Shown here one piece after another: positions 35,926 through 46,597 of a stretch of DNA of 64,000 nt. The translations under genes and the position numbers were made by a program. The DNA lies in contig NC_012878.2 of the NCBI RefSeq assembly GCF_000003195.3, forward strand, positions 14,523,329 to 14,587,328, given 5' to 3'. Origin of the DNA: Sorghum bicolor (Eukaryota; Streptophyta; Magnoliopsida; Poales; Poaceae). Within the stretch, counting starts at the first letter, position 1, and the number at the start of each line of letters is the position of its first letter. The notes under the pieces are model-generated. The model had not been told where the DNA came from. It did not search any database and saw only the letters and a list, made by a program, of their open reading frames with translations.

Positions 35926-35930
35926 ACCCC

Positions 35931-37036
35931 CTATGAGGATGTGACTCTAGGTCACCGATCTCATCATTGATTGTCTTGAAGAGGAAATCAAGGTCTCGAG
36001 GTGATGAATCTGCATCTTATGTTATACCTGATAGTGCAATTATCGATATTGTTTTAACGATTTAGATGTGTTTTAGACTGGTTCCAAAGTATTGGATCTT
36101 GAGGCATGTTCAATATTTGGGGGATTGGTCATTGGATTCAGTATAGAACTGCACTTTGGCTTGGGCATCCAGGAAAGCCAATGGAAGAAGGCAATGGAAA
36201 AATCTGGATATGATATTATATTTTTTTAGTTTTTTTCATGTGTAATTTCTGTGAAAAAAAATTTAAGTCCCCCTTCCCTTCATAAAAAAAGTCCTATTGA
36301 AGTGTGCTTTTTTATCCAACATCTAAAAGTAGGATAGATTCTATACTAAAAATACTATCACACCCTCTATACACTTTGTCTGCTTTCGTAATTTGCATTA
36401 GACAGGATCTATTAGGGTGCATTTAGTTTAAAGGCAAAGTTGAATGGGATATGGTTGTCCATCGATTTTGGAGTGAGCTTATCCAAGCTGCCTGTTTGTT
36501 TAGACGGATAGGATGAGCCATTTTTTCTATTTGATTGGATGGACGGTGGACAAGATGAGAATATTTGACTAATTATATCTATTAATTAAAAGCAATAACA
36601 ACTAATTAGACACTACCATTCTCCGTCCCAAATTATATATCGTTTTGATTTTTTTAGATATATAGCTTTTGCTATGTGCCTATATATACACGATATATTT
36701 AGATATATAATAAAAGTAGTGTATCTAGAAAAGTCAAAACGACCTACAAATTGGAAGAGAATAATGAAGATGCATGTACTGCACTAATTTTTTCATGGTA
36801 ATCACAAATCTGAAAAAAATATGCTACCCTAATTGGCACTAAAACATGCACTAATCAACAAATTAAAACTTATCAAAATTAATCTTACAATCATGATTAC
36901 GAAATAATAATATAAAATGTTAATAATCCTTAATTTAATTAACTTAATGCTAAAGATTAGAAAATAAATATGGATAAGCTCGTGCAGCAAATTTTTATGA
37001 ACAAGTTTATTCAAAACATTCTTTTTGTGGTGGATG
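35931..37036. other. Intergenic DNA with one Stowaway-like MITE
   Basis: At about 36622-36763 terminal segments CTCCGTCCCAAATTATATATC and an inverted TCAAAACGACCTACAAATTGG-type end mark a MITE. The rest is AT-rich without genes. Confidence 0.55.
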
Positions 37037-37310
37037 TGTTAGATGTTTTCGGCCTTGGGCCAAACAATTCCAAATAAATCCCAAAGGCCCACTCATACAT
37101 GCATGTATATATGGAAAGGTGGGGGACTTTAGTCCCACCTTGCTACTTCAAGTGGAGTGAGGCCAACTTAAAAAGTTGAGCTATCTCCATCTTGTTGAAG
37201 CAATTGGGGAAAGGAAAAGGAAGAACCACACGCGCGTGCTCGCTCGCCTCGCCTCGCCGGGCCGGGTCGGACGGGGCCGGGCGGGGCGGGGCCAATGGGC
37301 GCGCATGCAC
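37037..37310 (+). repeat. Partial copia LTR (5' part only)
   Basis: Starts TGTTAGATGTTTTCGG and matches the start of the LTR at 37829 up to GCGCGCATGCAC, then changes abruptly into internal 3' sequence. Confidence 0.85.
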
Positions 37311-37828
37311 CTCGAAAGAACAAGTTGTTGGTTAATGGAAGAGTACAATCGTTTCATTTGACCCACTCCGTTGGAGATGCAGTACTCTCATTTCTGTAAG
37401 GCAGGTTGACTTTGTCTTAATGTGTTCTGAGGCTTTATAGCAAGATACTGTCCTACAGAGTATTCTTGTAAGAACACACCTATGTGAGCCCAACTGTTAG
37501 TCGCAGTTTATAAGAATTGGGTATTCTTTAATAGGTTCATGAAGTGAGTTAGGAGTATGACTTATATGCTTCACTCGCGGGGTTGGCTATGGCAGCCTGG
37601 TACCAATCAAGACTTCGAGTGAAGCCTATTCGCACCAAACTGCCAATTCAAGGCCTAGTCCATTGTGCAGTTGCGGATGGGTCTATCTTAGTTGTACTAG
37701 TGTGGATGTTTAGCCTTAACCGGTCTCCACTGAATAGCTGTTAACGGTCTCTACTGAATAGCTGGTATATTAACAGTACCGTGGTACAGGGAGTATGACT
37801 CGCGTGCCCTTGGGATGTGGTGGGGGAT
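37311..37828 (+). other. Copia internal 3' end with polypurine tract
   Basis: Non-coding sequence ending GGGATGTGGTGGGGGA immediately before an LTR, the position and composition of a polypurine tract. Confidence 0.7.
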
Positions 37829-38706
37829 TGTTAGATGTTTTGGGTCTTGGGCCAAACAATTCCAAATAAATCCCAAAGGCCCACTCATACATGTATGTAT
37901 ATATGGAAAGGTGGGGGACTTTAGTCCCACCTTGCTACTTCAAGTGGAGTGAGGCCAACTTAAAAAGTTGAGCTATCTCCATCTTGTTGAAGCAATTGGG
38001 GAAAGGAAAAGGAAGAACCACAAGCGCGCTCGCTCGCCGGGCGGGGCGGGGTGGGGCGGGGCGGGGCCAATGGGCGCGCATGCACGACATGCGCGTGAAT
38101 GGTCCGGCGATTTGCGCTGGCCTATTTGGTAAGCAATTATTTTTGTATTATGGCAAGTGCGTAAACGGCAGGTAAAGTTTCCATAATACGGTGATTGATT
38201 GCTTGCCTATTTTCTGCGTGTGATGCGTGTATAAATATGGGGCGAGACGTCGTCCTTTGCACCAGAGATTCATCTCTTCCTCGCCACACTACTGCGCTGC
38301 CGCCGTCTTCCCCATCCCGTCGCCGACGTGCCATTGGTGTCGGGAGAGCAGGCTCCGAAGCCTACGTCTCCTCGTGTCCCCGCACGGGGTAGGGGGCGTA
38401 TCAGGTTTTTGGGAAGCGTCGTCGCGACTGCTCGCTGGACGTCTTCTTCCCACTACACCTGGTGTTCGCCGATCTCCATCGACGGTCTTCTTCTTCTTCC
38501 TTTGCGCCGACAACCCCACTGTAAGGATGTCTATCCTTTCCGTGTTATTCGGTTTCATATCATTTCTGTTGCTAGCACTAGATTCTATGAATTTGATTCA
38601 AATCGTAGTGCTAGTTTCGATTCATATATCTGTGATACAAGTTGTTAGCCTTTTCCTTGTTGTCAGAATTAATTTATGCATCGCTAAATTGTTTTTATTT
38701 CCAACA
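37829..38706 (+). repeat. Copia LTR, full length (878 bp)
   Basis: TGTTAGATG to TTCCAACA. It contains TATAAATATGGGG at about 38229, a likely TATA box. The sequence after it (AATCTAAAAACCTGATAGG) is a poor match to the usual initiator-Met primer site. Confidence 0.85.
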
Positions 38707-38733
38707 ATCTAAAAACCTGATAGGCCTTTAGCG

Positions 38734-39435
38734 ATGACTAAGGGATATACTGATGCGATGAAACCGGAGAAGTTCACTGGTGTGAATTTGAAGAGATGGC
38801 AGACGAGGGCCCAGTTGTGGCTCACGGCTATGGGCGTGTTTTGGGTCGTGGGTAATCCTCCTGCACTACCTCTCGGGTCTGAGAAAGAGGTGCAGGAGTT
38901 TACTGTGGCTACGACGATTTTCGTCGGATGCGTTCTTAGCGTTCTCTCTGACCAGTTGTGTGATGTTTACATGAACATCAAAAGTGTTGCTGAACTGTGG
39001 GAGGCACTTGAACATAAGTTCGGTGCTGCAGACGCTGGGCACGAGTTGTATGTGATGGAGAAGTACCACGACTTCAAAATGGTTGAAAACCGTTCAGTCG
39101 TGGAACAGGCTCATGAGTTCCAACTTATTGTGAGGGAACTTGAACCACTCGGACACGTCTTGCCAGACAAGTTTGTGGCTGGTGGTATAATTGCCAAGTT
39201 GCCTCCGTCATGGAGAAACTTCACCACAGCTCTGAAACATAAAAGACAGAAGATCTCAGTTGAGGATCTGTTGGCTGGTCTTGATGTTGAAGAGAAGGCT
39301 CGAGCAAAGGATGCTCCACCAAAAGCCCCAGAACAGTCTAGTGCCAATGTGATGCAGCATGCTGGCAAGAACAAGCAGAAGGCTATTCAGAGTTTCAGAC
39401 TACTCAGTTCAAGAAGAAAAGATGAACATGGATGA
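38734..39435 (+). pseudogene. Copia gag (first copy), frameshifted
   Basis: It encodes the particle protein. ATG 38734 starts MTKGYTDAMKPEKFTGVN, then KRWQTRAQLWL, and further on VEDLLAGLDVEEKARAKD. Compared with the second copy (42921-43498) it has a 9-bp insertion and a 1-bp loss near 39395-39417. These throw the zinc knuckle (FVCGENGHFAKKC, 39440-39485) into another frame. Confidence 0.85.
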
Positions 39436-40546
39436 AGTTGTGTGCTTCGTTTGTGGTGAGAATGGACACTTCGCCAAGAAGTGCAAGAACCGCAAAGGCA
39501 GGAGGAATCAGCAGGGGTAGAAATCTGCCAACGTGACTATTGGTGATCCTAGCGGATCTGGGTACGGTAATTATTTACCTAGTGCATTTTCTGCATTTCA
39601 ATCTAATGATTGGTGGATTGATATAGGAGCCAATATTCATGTTTGTACTGATATTTCTATGTTTTCATCTTACCAGATCGCACGAGGTTCAACCGTCATG
39701 ATGGGGAACGGCTCGCATGCTTCTGTTCTTGGTGTTGGTTCGGTCGATTTGAAGTTCACTTCGGGAAAGATCGTGCGGCTCAAGAACGTGCAGCATGCGC
39801 CCTCAATAAAGAAGAACCTCGTTAGTGGATCCCTCTTGTGTCGAGATGGGTTCAAGCTGGTGTTTGAGTCAAATAAAGTAGTCGTCTCGAGGTATGGCCA
39901 ATTTATTGGCAAAGGCTACGAGAGCGGAGGCTTGTTCCGTTTTTCACTCTCCGATTTTTGTAATAAAGTTGTGAACCATGTGTGTGATTCAAACAATGAT
40001 ATATGGCATTCACATTTGTGTCACATTAATTTTGGTTGTATGACGAGTTTATCCAGTATGAGTTTAATTCTGAACTTTTCTATTGTCAAAGGTTCTAAAT
40101 GTCAAGCATGTGTGCAAGCGAAGCAACCTCGTAAGCCTCACAAGGCTGTAGACGAGAGGTGCACGACATTACTAGAGCTCATACATTCTGATATTTGTGA
40201 AATGAATGTTGTGTTGACAAAAGGAGGAAAAAGATACTTCATGACTTTAATTGATGATGCAACTAAATATTCCTATGTGTTTCTTCTAAAAACTAAAGAT
40301 GAGGCATTTGAATGTTTTAAGACTTATAAGGCTGAGGTAGAGAACCAATTAGAAAAGAAAATCAAGCGTGTTAGGTCTGATCGTGGTGGGGAGTATTTTT
40401 CCAATGAGTTTGATCTTTTCTGTGCGGAGAATGGAATAATTCATGAACGGACACCACCATATTCGCCCCAATGGGGTTGCCGAAAGAAAGAACCGGACGT
40501 TAATGGACTTGGTGAATGCCATGTTAGGAACATCCGGTATGGCTAA
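39421..40546 (+). pseudogene. Copia zinc knuckle, protease and integrase, broken
   Basis: After the knuckle an in-frame TAG (39518) replaces a CAG seen in the second gag copy. Protease has WWIDIGANIHVC, where the catalytic D-S-G is changed to D-I-G. The integrase finger (WHSHLCHINFGC...KCQACVQAKQ) and core residues ([17 protein letters not shown]) follow. A frameshift near 40460-40490 separates the third catalytic residue. Confidence 0.85.
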
Positions 40547-41097
40547 AGCATGGTGGGGGGAGGCTGTTTTAACAGCATGTCATGTTCTAAATAAAGTTCC
40601 AACTAAGAATAGTGAAGTTACTCCGTATGAAGGATGGAAAGGAAGGAAACCATCACTCCATTACTTGCGTACGTGGGGTTGTTTGGCCATGGTCAGCGTA
40701 CCAATTAATAAGAAACGCAAGCTTGGACCAAAGACCGTTGATTGTATCTTTTTGGGTTATGCGCACCATAGCACGGCTTATAAGTTCTTAGTGATAAAAT
40801 CTAAAGCGCCTGATGTTTTAGTTGATACACTGTTGGAGTCATGGGATGCTACTTTCTTTGAGAATATTTTCCCGATGAATGTTGCTTACTCTTTACCGAG
40901 TTCGTCCAATGAATTTATTCATGAGCCCACACCTGCAATAGAGTCATTTATAGACCCACTTGGTATTGAAGAGGATAGCAATGTTGTAGCTCCTAGAAGG
41001 AGTAAAAGAGAAAGGGTTGAAAAATCCTTTGGTGATGACTTCATTGTCTATCTCATAGATGATACTCCCACGATCATTGCAGAGGCATATGCATTAC
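40443..41097 (+). pseudogene. Copia integrase C-terminal part, interrupted by a solo LTR
   Basis: Continues the integrase with NGVAERKNRTLMDLVNAM (catalytic Glu), KVPTKNSEVTPYEGWKGRKP and LRTWGCLAMVSVP. It ends in EAYALL at the ATTAC target site of the solo LTR. The frame resumes at 42754. Confidence 0.85.
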
Positions 41098-42748
41098 TGT
41101 TGACGATCCTTAAATATCAAATTTAATTATCAAATAAACAAAGAAAAGGATCCAAATGAAATCAACATCTAGACTTAGGGTTTTATCTGACCACGAGTTT
41201 TGGTGTTTGTCTATTTCTGCAGGGGGTTATCAGGAAATACACAAGAAAGGCCCACACATCGGGATTACATAGAGATATTAACGTACCGCGCAATTATCTT
41301 ATATCTAGAAGACTCCAGAAGCCACGGGAACGAAGCGGAGGCCGAACGGGGTCTGGCCCTGGGCACCCGCCCAGGAGACTAGGGCGCCCGCCCCCTTACA
41401 GAGTCCAATCAGAACTCTCTTTCGGGATCAATCTCCACCGACCTAAAGGATCAAGGATAACCGTTCAATCTATGTCGGTTTGATCCGACGGCCCATATTC
41501 ACTTGGAGGGACTATAAAACCAGACGCCCTGGCCCCTGGAGGAGAGAGCCTCTCAACCCTAATTCATTATTCCTCAAGGGAGAAGAAGCCTCTGATCAAG
41601 CCTAGAGCCACTACATCAATTAGACATCTAGATTAGCATAGCTACATAGGATTAGAACTAGAAGGAGTCAATCTTCGATTGGTTTCTGGATCTGTCAAGA
41701 GGATTCTTGGTAATTCTCTAATTGTTCTTCTAATTGTTCATCTTTGTTCTTCAATATTATGAATATGACTTTGTTCTACTTCAATATATTGCTTATGACT
41801 TTGCTCTACTTGTTTATATTCAAGATTATATTGTTCTTAGTTTATCATGGTTATATACTTGGCTTAGTTAGATTGGATCTATATACATGTTTAGGATCAT
41901 ATAGCGTTTATCCACCGGATCCATGGGTAAATGATAGATATTGTGTAGGCGTGGTGCTTATACCGTATTTATCTACGATTGTACCCAATATGCCAGATCG
42001 TGGGGTAGTTCGTGATAGTGACAGCTTCATTGATTCTTATATAGTCCCCCTCTCGTGTATTGGGCTGGCAGAGCAACATTATTACAAGGGAGTGATTGCT
42101 ATGTTTCTCATTTACCTTGATAATATCACTATGCATGGGCGTAGTCTTGTCTCACAATGATTGCTAAGTATACTTGCACTAACTATGATAATGCTAGACT
42201 GTATAGTTGAGAATAACTTAGGAAATATTCTTGTAGTTCGTTCTAATTCTATGCTAATGATTTGCTAGAATATCTAATTGAGGTGCTTATCATATTTATT
42301 ATGTGGCTAAGTTATGCTGATCAGATTAATTATCTTTGTCACTATTCATTACTTCATGTATCTTTTTTGTGACACTTACCCCTAAATGAAAGAGTTAGAT
42401 AAATGTTCTCAATTATACATGCAATGATAGATACTCAATCTCATATTCCATTCTATAATCAACATTGATGATTACTAATCCCTTCCCAGTGGTAAAAATA
42501 TAAATAACGATACCTAGAATACTTCCCGGTTAAAATGCTACATCGGTATTAATCTGTGCGCTTGCAGATCCCATTCATTATTTATTTATGATGAGCAATT
42601 GCATATTTCAATACCGCGTCTCTCATGTCATGCTGGGGATGACAACTTGGCTTAAGTGGTATGAGGGATAGGTTTGGCATTTTTGGCACCGTTATCAGAA
42701 TTAGAAAACTAAGTCTACTTTTGGTAATGATGTTAAGAATACCCAACA
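41098..42748 (+). mobile_element. Athila-type solo LTR (1651 bp) inside the copia pol
   Basis: TGTTGACGATCC to ACCCAACA, flanked by the exact duplication ATTAC (41093-41097 and 42749-42753). Its first 450 bp align with the LTR at 23862, including the TATA box (TATAAAA, 41513-41519), but its 3' half is longer and different. It is a related but separate subfamily. No internal sequence remains. The frame at 41744-42160 is LTR sequence. Confidence 0.92.
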
Positions 42749-42753
42749 ATTAC

Positions 42754-42920
42754 CGGATGCAGATTATTGGAAGGATACAGTCCGTAGTGAGATGGACTCC
42801 ATCACTGCAAATGGAACATGGGAAGTAGTAGATAAACGAGCGGGTTGTAGACCAATTGGCTGTAAATGGGTATTTAAGAAGAAACTCAGGCCTGATGGTA
42901 CTATTAAAAAGTACAAGGCA
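42754..42920 (+). pseudogene. Copia reverse transcriptase N-terminal fragment
   Basis: Reads DADYWKDTVRSEMDSI, then GCKWVFKKKLRPDGTIKKYKAR, the start of the copia RT domain, and then passes without a gap into gag sequence (ggcacttgaacataag) equal to 39003 onward. Confidence 0.85.
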
Positions 42921-43498
42921 AGGCACTTGAACATAAGTTCGGTGCTGCAGACGCTGGGCACGAGTTGTATGTGATGGAGAAGTACCACGACTTCAAAATG
43001 GTTGAAAACCGTTCAGTCGTGGAACAGGCTCATGAGTTCCAACTTATTGTGAGGGAACTTGAACAACTCGGACACGTCTTGCCAGACAAGTTTGTGGCTG
43101 CTGGTATAATTGCCAAGTTGCCTCCGTCATGGAGAAACTTCGCTACAGCTCTGAAACATAAAAGACAGAAGATCTCAGTTGAGGATCTGTTGGCTGGTCT
43201 TGATGTTGAAGAGAAGGCTCGGGCAAAGGATGCTCCACCAAAAGCCCCAGAACAGTCTAGTGCCAATGTGATGCAGCATGCTGGCAAGAACAAGCAGAAG
43301 GCTATTCAGACTACTCAGTTCAAGAAGAAGAAGATGAATATGGATGAAGTTGTGTGCTTCGTTTGCAGTGAGAATGGACACTTCGCCAAGAAGTGCAAGA
43401 ACCGCAAAGGCAGGAAGAATCAGCAGGGGCAGAAATCTGCCAACGTGACTATTGGTGATCCTAGCGGATCTGGGTACGGTAATCCTAGGGGCAGGTAA
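42921..43498 (+). pseudogene. Second, duplicated copia gag (C-terminal two thirds)
   Basis: Equal to about 39003-39560 of the first copy but less damaged. Gag and zinc knuckle (CFVCSENGHFAKKC) stay in one frame, and the CAG replacing TAG 39518 is kept. It lacks the gag start and ends GYGNPRGR at the junction with LTR sequence. It therefore cannot make a full gag protein. Confidence 0.85.
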
Positions 43499-44020
43499 AG
43501 TTTCCATAATACGTTGATTGATTGCTTGCCTATTTGATGCGTGCGACGCGTGTATAAATATGGGGCGAAACTCGTCCTTTGCACCAGAGATTCATCTCTT
43601 CCTCGCAACACTACTGCGCTGCCGCCGTCTTCCCCATCCCGTCGCCGACGTACCATCGGTGTCGGGAGAGCAGGCTCCGAAGGCTACGTCTCCTCGCGTC
43701 CCTACACGAGGTAGGGGGCGTATCAGGTTTTTGGAAAGCGCCGTCGCGACTGCTCGCTGGACGTCTTCTTCCCACTACGCCCGGTGTTCGCCGATCTACA
43801 TCGACAGTCTTCTTCTTCTTCTTCCTTTGCGCCGACAACCTCACTGTAAGGATGTCTATCCTTTCCGTGTTATTCGGTTTCATATCATTTCTGTTGCTAG
43901 CACTAGATTCTGTGAACTTGATTCAAATCGTAGTACTAGTTTCGATTCATATATCTGTAATACATATTGTTAGCTTTTTCTTTGTTATCAGAAATCGCTA
44001 AATTGCTTTTATTTCCAACA
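43490..44020 (+). repeat. 3' part of the copia LTR
   Basis: Aligns with 38167-38706 from GGCAGGTAAAGTTTCC to TTCCAACA. The first 340 bp of the LTR are missing. Confidence 0.88.
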
Positions 44021-44394
44021 GGATTTATGTGTGCGTATGAAAACCAAACACTGTCCATCCATTGACTAGCAGTACGTCAAGCACACAACATTGCAAGGAC
44101 TCATGCAGCGATGTGTAATTTGGGCCAAGGCTATCAAACACGCAGCCAATATTCCTCCGTGCGTATAAAAATATCTACAGGCCATTCGCGCTCCACCACG
44201 CATAAATTCAAACCCTAGTCACACGCGTTTAATTTCCGTTGCCAACTTGCTCACATAGAAGAGCTGATGGACGATGCCGACATGAGCCACCATAGTCATG
44301 CAGCTCCACTGTAGGTTATTGTAGAAATCCTTGACAACTGATGAACCCGGTACATGACATAAAGCGTTGTTGTCGACCACAAGGCCGCTCCGCA
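44021..44394 (-). other. Intergenic DNA with a possible coding fragment
   Basis: A minus-strand frame (44219-44416) reads GLVVDNNALCHVPGSSVVKD, then FYNNLQWSCMTMVAHVG, and stops. The composition is protein-like but I do not recognise it. Its 5' part runs into the next TIR element, so it can only be a fragment. Confidence 0.25.
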
Positions 44395-44687
44395 GGCCGG
44401 CTCCAAGTCTCTCCAAATCAGTTTTGCATTTGAAGTTATTTGCAAAGTCTCAAAACAAAATGCAAAGCCTAAAAAGATGCTATTCCAAGAACCTTTGCAA
44501 AACTGACTTGGCATACTCTATTTTACCAAACCCAGAGTCCTCTGCATAAATGCCAAGTTGGGAGGAAGATTTGCAAAGTTTACACAATTGCAAAACTCAT
44601 TTGCAAAACCATTAGAGCCCCCTTTTTATGGTTTTTTGCAAATTACCAAATGCAAAACTGATTTGAAGAAACATTTGGAGATGCTCT
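44395..44687. mobile_element. TIR element 1 (AGAGCATCTCCAA type)
   Basis: Ends ACATTTGGAGATGCTCT. The left end GGCTCCAAGTCTCTCCAAATCAG is its inverted counterpart, and the arms share AATCAGTTTTGCATTTG. It is full of TTTGCAAA/TTTGCAAA-type subterminal motifs and non-coding. The left border is approximate. Confidence 0.65.
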
Positions 44688-44689
44688 AA

Positions 44690-45321
44690 GAGCATCTCCA
44701 AGGGCTTTGCAAACAAATTTTGCATTGCCCTATTTGTAAAAAAGAGGAGAAAATACCCCTCCAATGGTTTTGCAAATAAGGTTTGCAATTTGGTTAACTT
44801 TGCAAATAGAGGTTGAGGCTTTGCATATATGCAAACCTTCCCACCACTTTGCATCTACAATTTCGGCCTTCCACGTCGGACTCCGTCCCCCTGGCCTCCC
44901 CACCCCGCGCGATTTCTCTACGCCCGTCCGCCCTCCCTGCCGCGCGCGCCCGCCCTGCAGCTGTCGCGTGTGCCCGCCGTCCCTCCAGCTGCCGTGCGCG
45001 AACGACGACGGCGACGAACGACGAACGCGGCTTGGGCTGGGCGGCGACTGGCGCGAAGACCTGGGCTGGGCGGCAACTGGCGGCGACCTGGCCTGGGCGG
45101 CGACTGGCACGCACGACGTATGTTAAAATGGCGCGAAGGGAAAAAACGTGCGGATGCGATCGGTGAAAAAAAATTGGGGGTGGGGCCCACACTTTGGGTT
45201 TGCCAAGTCTAAATGCAAAGTCCCTTGAAGTTTGACTATTTTTAGACTTTACAAATGAGTTTGGGACTTTGCAAACAACACCAAATACAAAATTCATTTA
45301 CAAAGTCGTTGGAGATGCTCT
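44690..45321. mobile_element. TIR element 2 (AGAGCATCTCCAA type) with GC-rich core
   Basis: Termini AGAGCATCTCCAAGGGCTTTG and AGTCGTTGGAGATGCTCT with possible 3-bp target site TAA/TGA (PIF/Harbinger-like, not certain). The outer arms are rich in TTTGCAAA motifs. The centre (44880-45130) is strongly GC-rich and unlike the arms, as if captured from a gene 5' region. The frames in it are open on both strands and not credible genes. Confidence 0.7.
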
Positions 45322-45404
45322 GACAAGTTGGAAATGCATCACATTCCACAGCAACGAAAGCGACTCTATATTAGCGTGCAATTCTTTTGGTCCCGACATA
45401 ATAA

Positions 45405-45439
<35 letters not shown>

Positions 45440-45791
45440 ACTAAAGCACTTGCAGTAGGTCAGCACTGCACTTGTTTCGTTTTTTTATATTTTCTCTCAC
45501 TGGAGACTACTGTAGACTGGAGAGACTAGAGAGGTCCTGGACAGTGACGTGGACTGTGAAGTGTGCCACGTGGAGACCGACGTGTTACAAGCAGCAGGTG
45601 GACAGGTAGGCAGGGGCCGTCTGGAATGCCGTGCAGGTGCAGCCGAGAAACAAAAAATGTTCAAGAGGAGTCGCCGCTAAGCAATGAAGGGTGTTTACGG
45701 AATTTGGAGAGAGATGTTCAGGTGGGCAAGCCGCGTACACAAGGCATATGGCGAGTAGTGTGGGCCCTTCAACATATAATCTTGTGTTTTA
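45322..45791. other. Intergenic DNA with AATA microsatellite
   Basis: (AATA)n at about 45399-45440. The rest has no recognisable gene. The frame at 45563-45802 has no domain. Confidence 0.6.
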
Positions 45792-46189
45792 GGCACTCCT
45801 AATGCAAGACTCTATCACAGAGTCTAAGACAATTAATTACATATTATTTATAGTATTTTACTGATGTGACACCGTATTTATTAAAGAAAGAGGTAGAAAA
45901 AAATAAGACTCCAAGTCTTATTTAGACTCCAAGTCCACATTGTTCGAGGTAATAAATAACTTTAGACTCTATGATAGAGTCTGCATCACTCACAATGCAA
46001 GACTCTATCACAGAGTCCAAGAAACTTAATTACATATTATTTATGGTATTTTGCTGATGTGGCAGCATATTTATTGAAGAAAGAGGTAGAAAAAATAAAA
46101 CTCTAAGTCTTATTTAGACTCTAAGTCCACATTGTTCGAGGTAATAAATAACTTTAGACTCTATGATAGAGTCTGTATTGTGAGTGCCC
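45792..46189. mobile_element. Tandem MITE dimer (two units of about 190-195 bp)
   Basis: Unit 1 starts GGCACTCCTAATGCAAGACTC and unit 2 starts CACTCACAATGCAAGACTC near 45987. Both carry GACTCTATCACAGAGTC near the left end and GACTCTATGATAGAGTC near the right end, and the array ends TGTGAGTGCCC. The units are about 90% alike by eye. Confidence 0.8.
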
Positions 46190-46352
46190 TTAGTAGCACC
46201 GGTACTAGTGTCTCATTTGCGGACAAGAGGATGCCATTTGTACGGACGGATCTTCGTTCCGCAGTTGGCATTAGTTTTGGAGCGTGCCGCTTTGAAATAC
46301 TCCGGGTTTAGCTGCCACGTAGTGTTGTGGAACTAGAACTGTGATGATGATA

Positions 46353-46597
46353 AGGTCTTGTTTAGTTCCGAGAAGTAAAAAGTTTTTAGTACTATAGCAT
46401 TTTCGTTTGTTTGTGACAAATATTATCTAATTATGGACTAACTAGAATCAAAAGATTCGTCTCGTGATTTCCAGCTAAACTGTGTAATTAGTTTTTGTTT
46501 TCGTCTATATTTAATGTTTCATGCATGTGCTATAAGATTCGATGTGACAGGAAATCTTGAAAATTTTTTAGTTTTCAGGGTGAACTAAACAAGTCCT
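46353..46597 (+). mobile_element. MITE of the 'GGCCTTGTTTAG' family, copy E
   Basis: AAGGTCTTGTTTAGTTCC to GTGAACTAAACAAGTCCT with the core AAAAGATTCGTCTCGTGATTTCC. It lies about 430 bp before the aquaporin TATA box. Confidence 0.8.

Larger units (their letters stand above)
37037..44020 (+). mobile_element. Rearranged Ty1/copia retrotransposon complex
   Basis: Order: partial LTR (37037-37310), 3' internal end with polypurine tract (37311-37828), full LTR (37829-38706), gag, protease, integrase (38734-41097), a later Athila-type solo LTR (41098-42748), the start of reverse transcriptase (42754-42920), a second gag copy (about 42921-43489) and the 3' part of the LTR (43490-44020). GGATG before and GGATT after look like one decayed 5-bp duplication, so the whole complex may have inserted as a unit. 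Most of RT and all of RNase H are missing. Confidence 0.8.
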
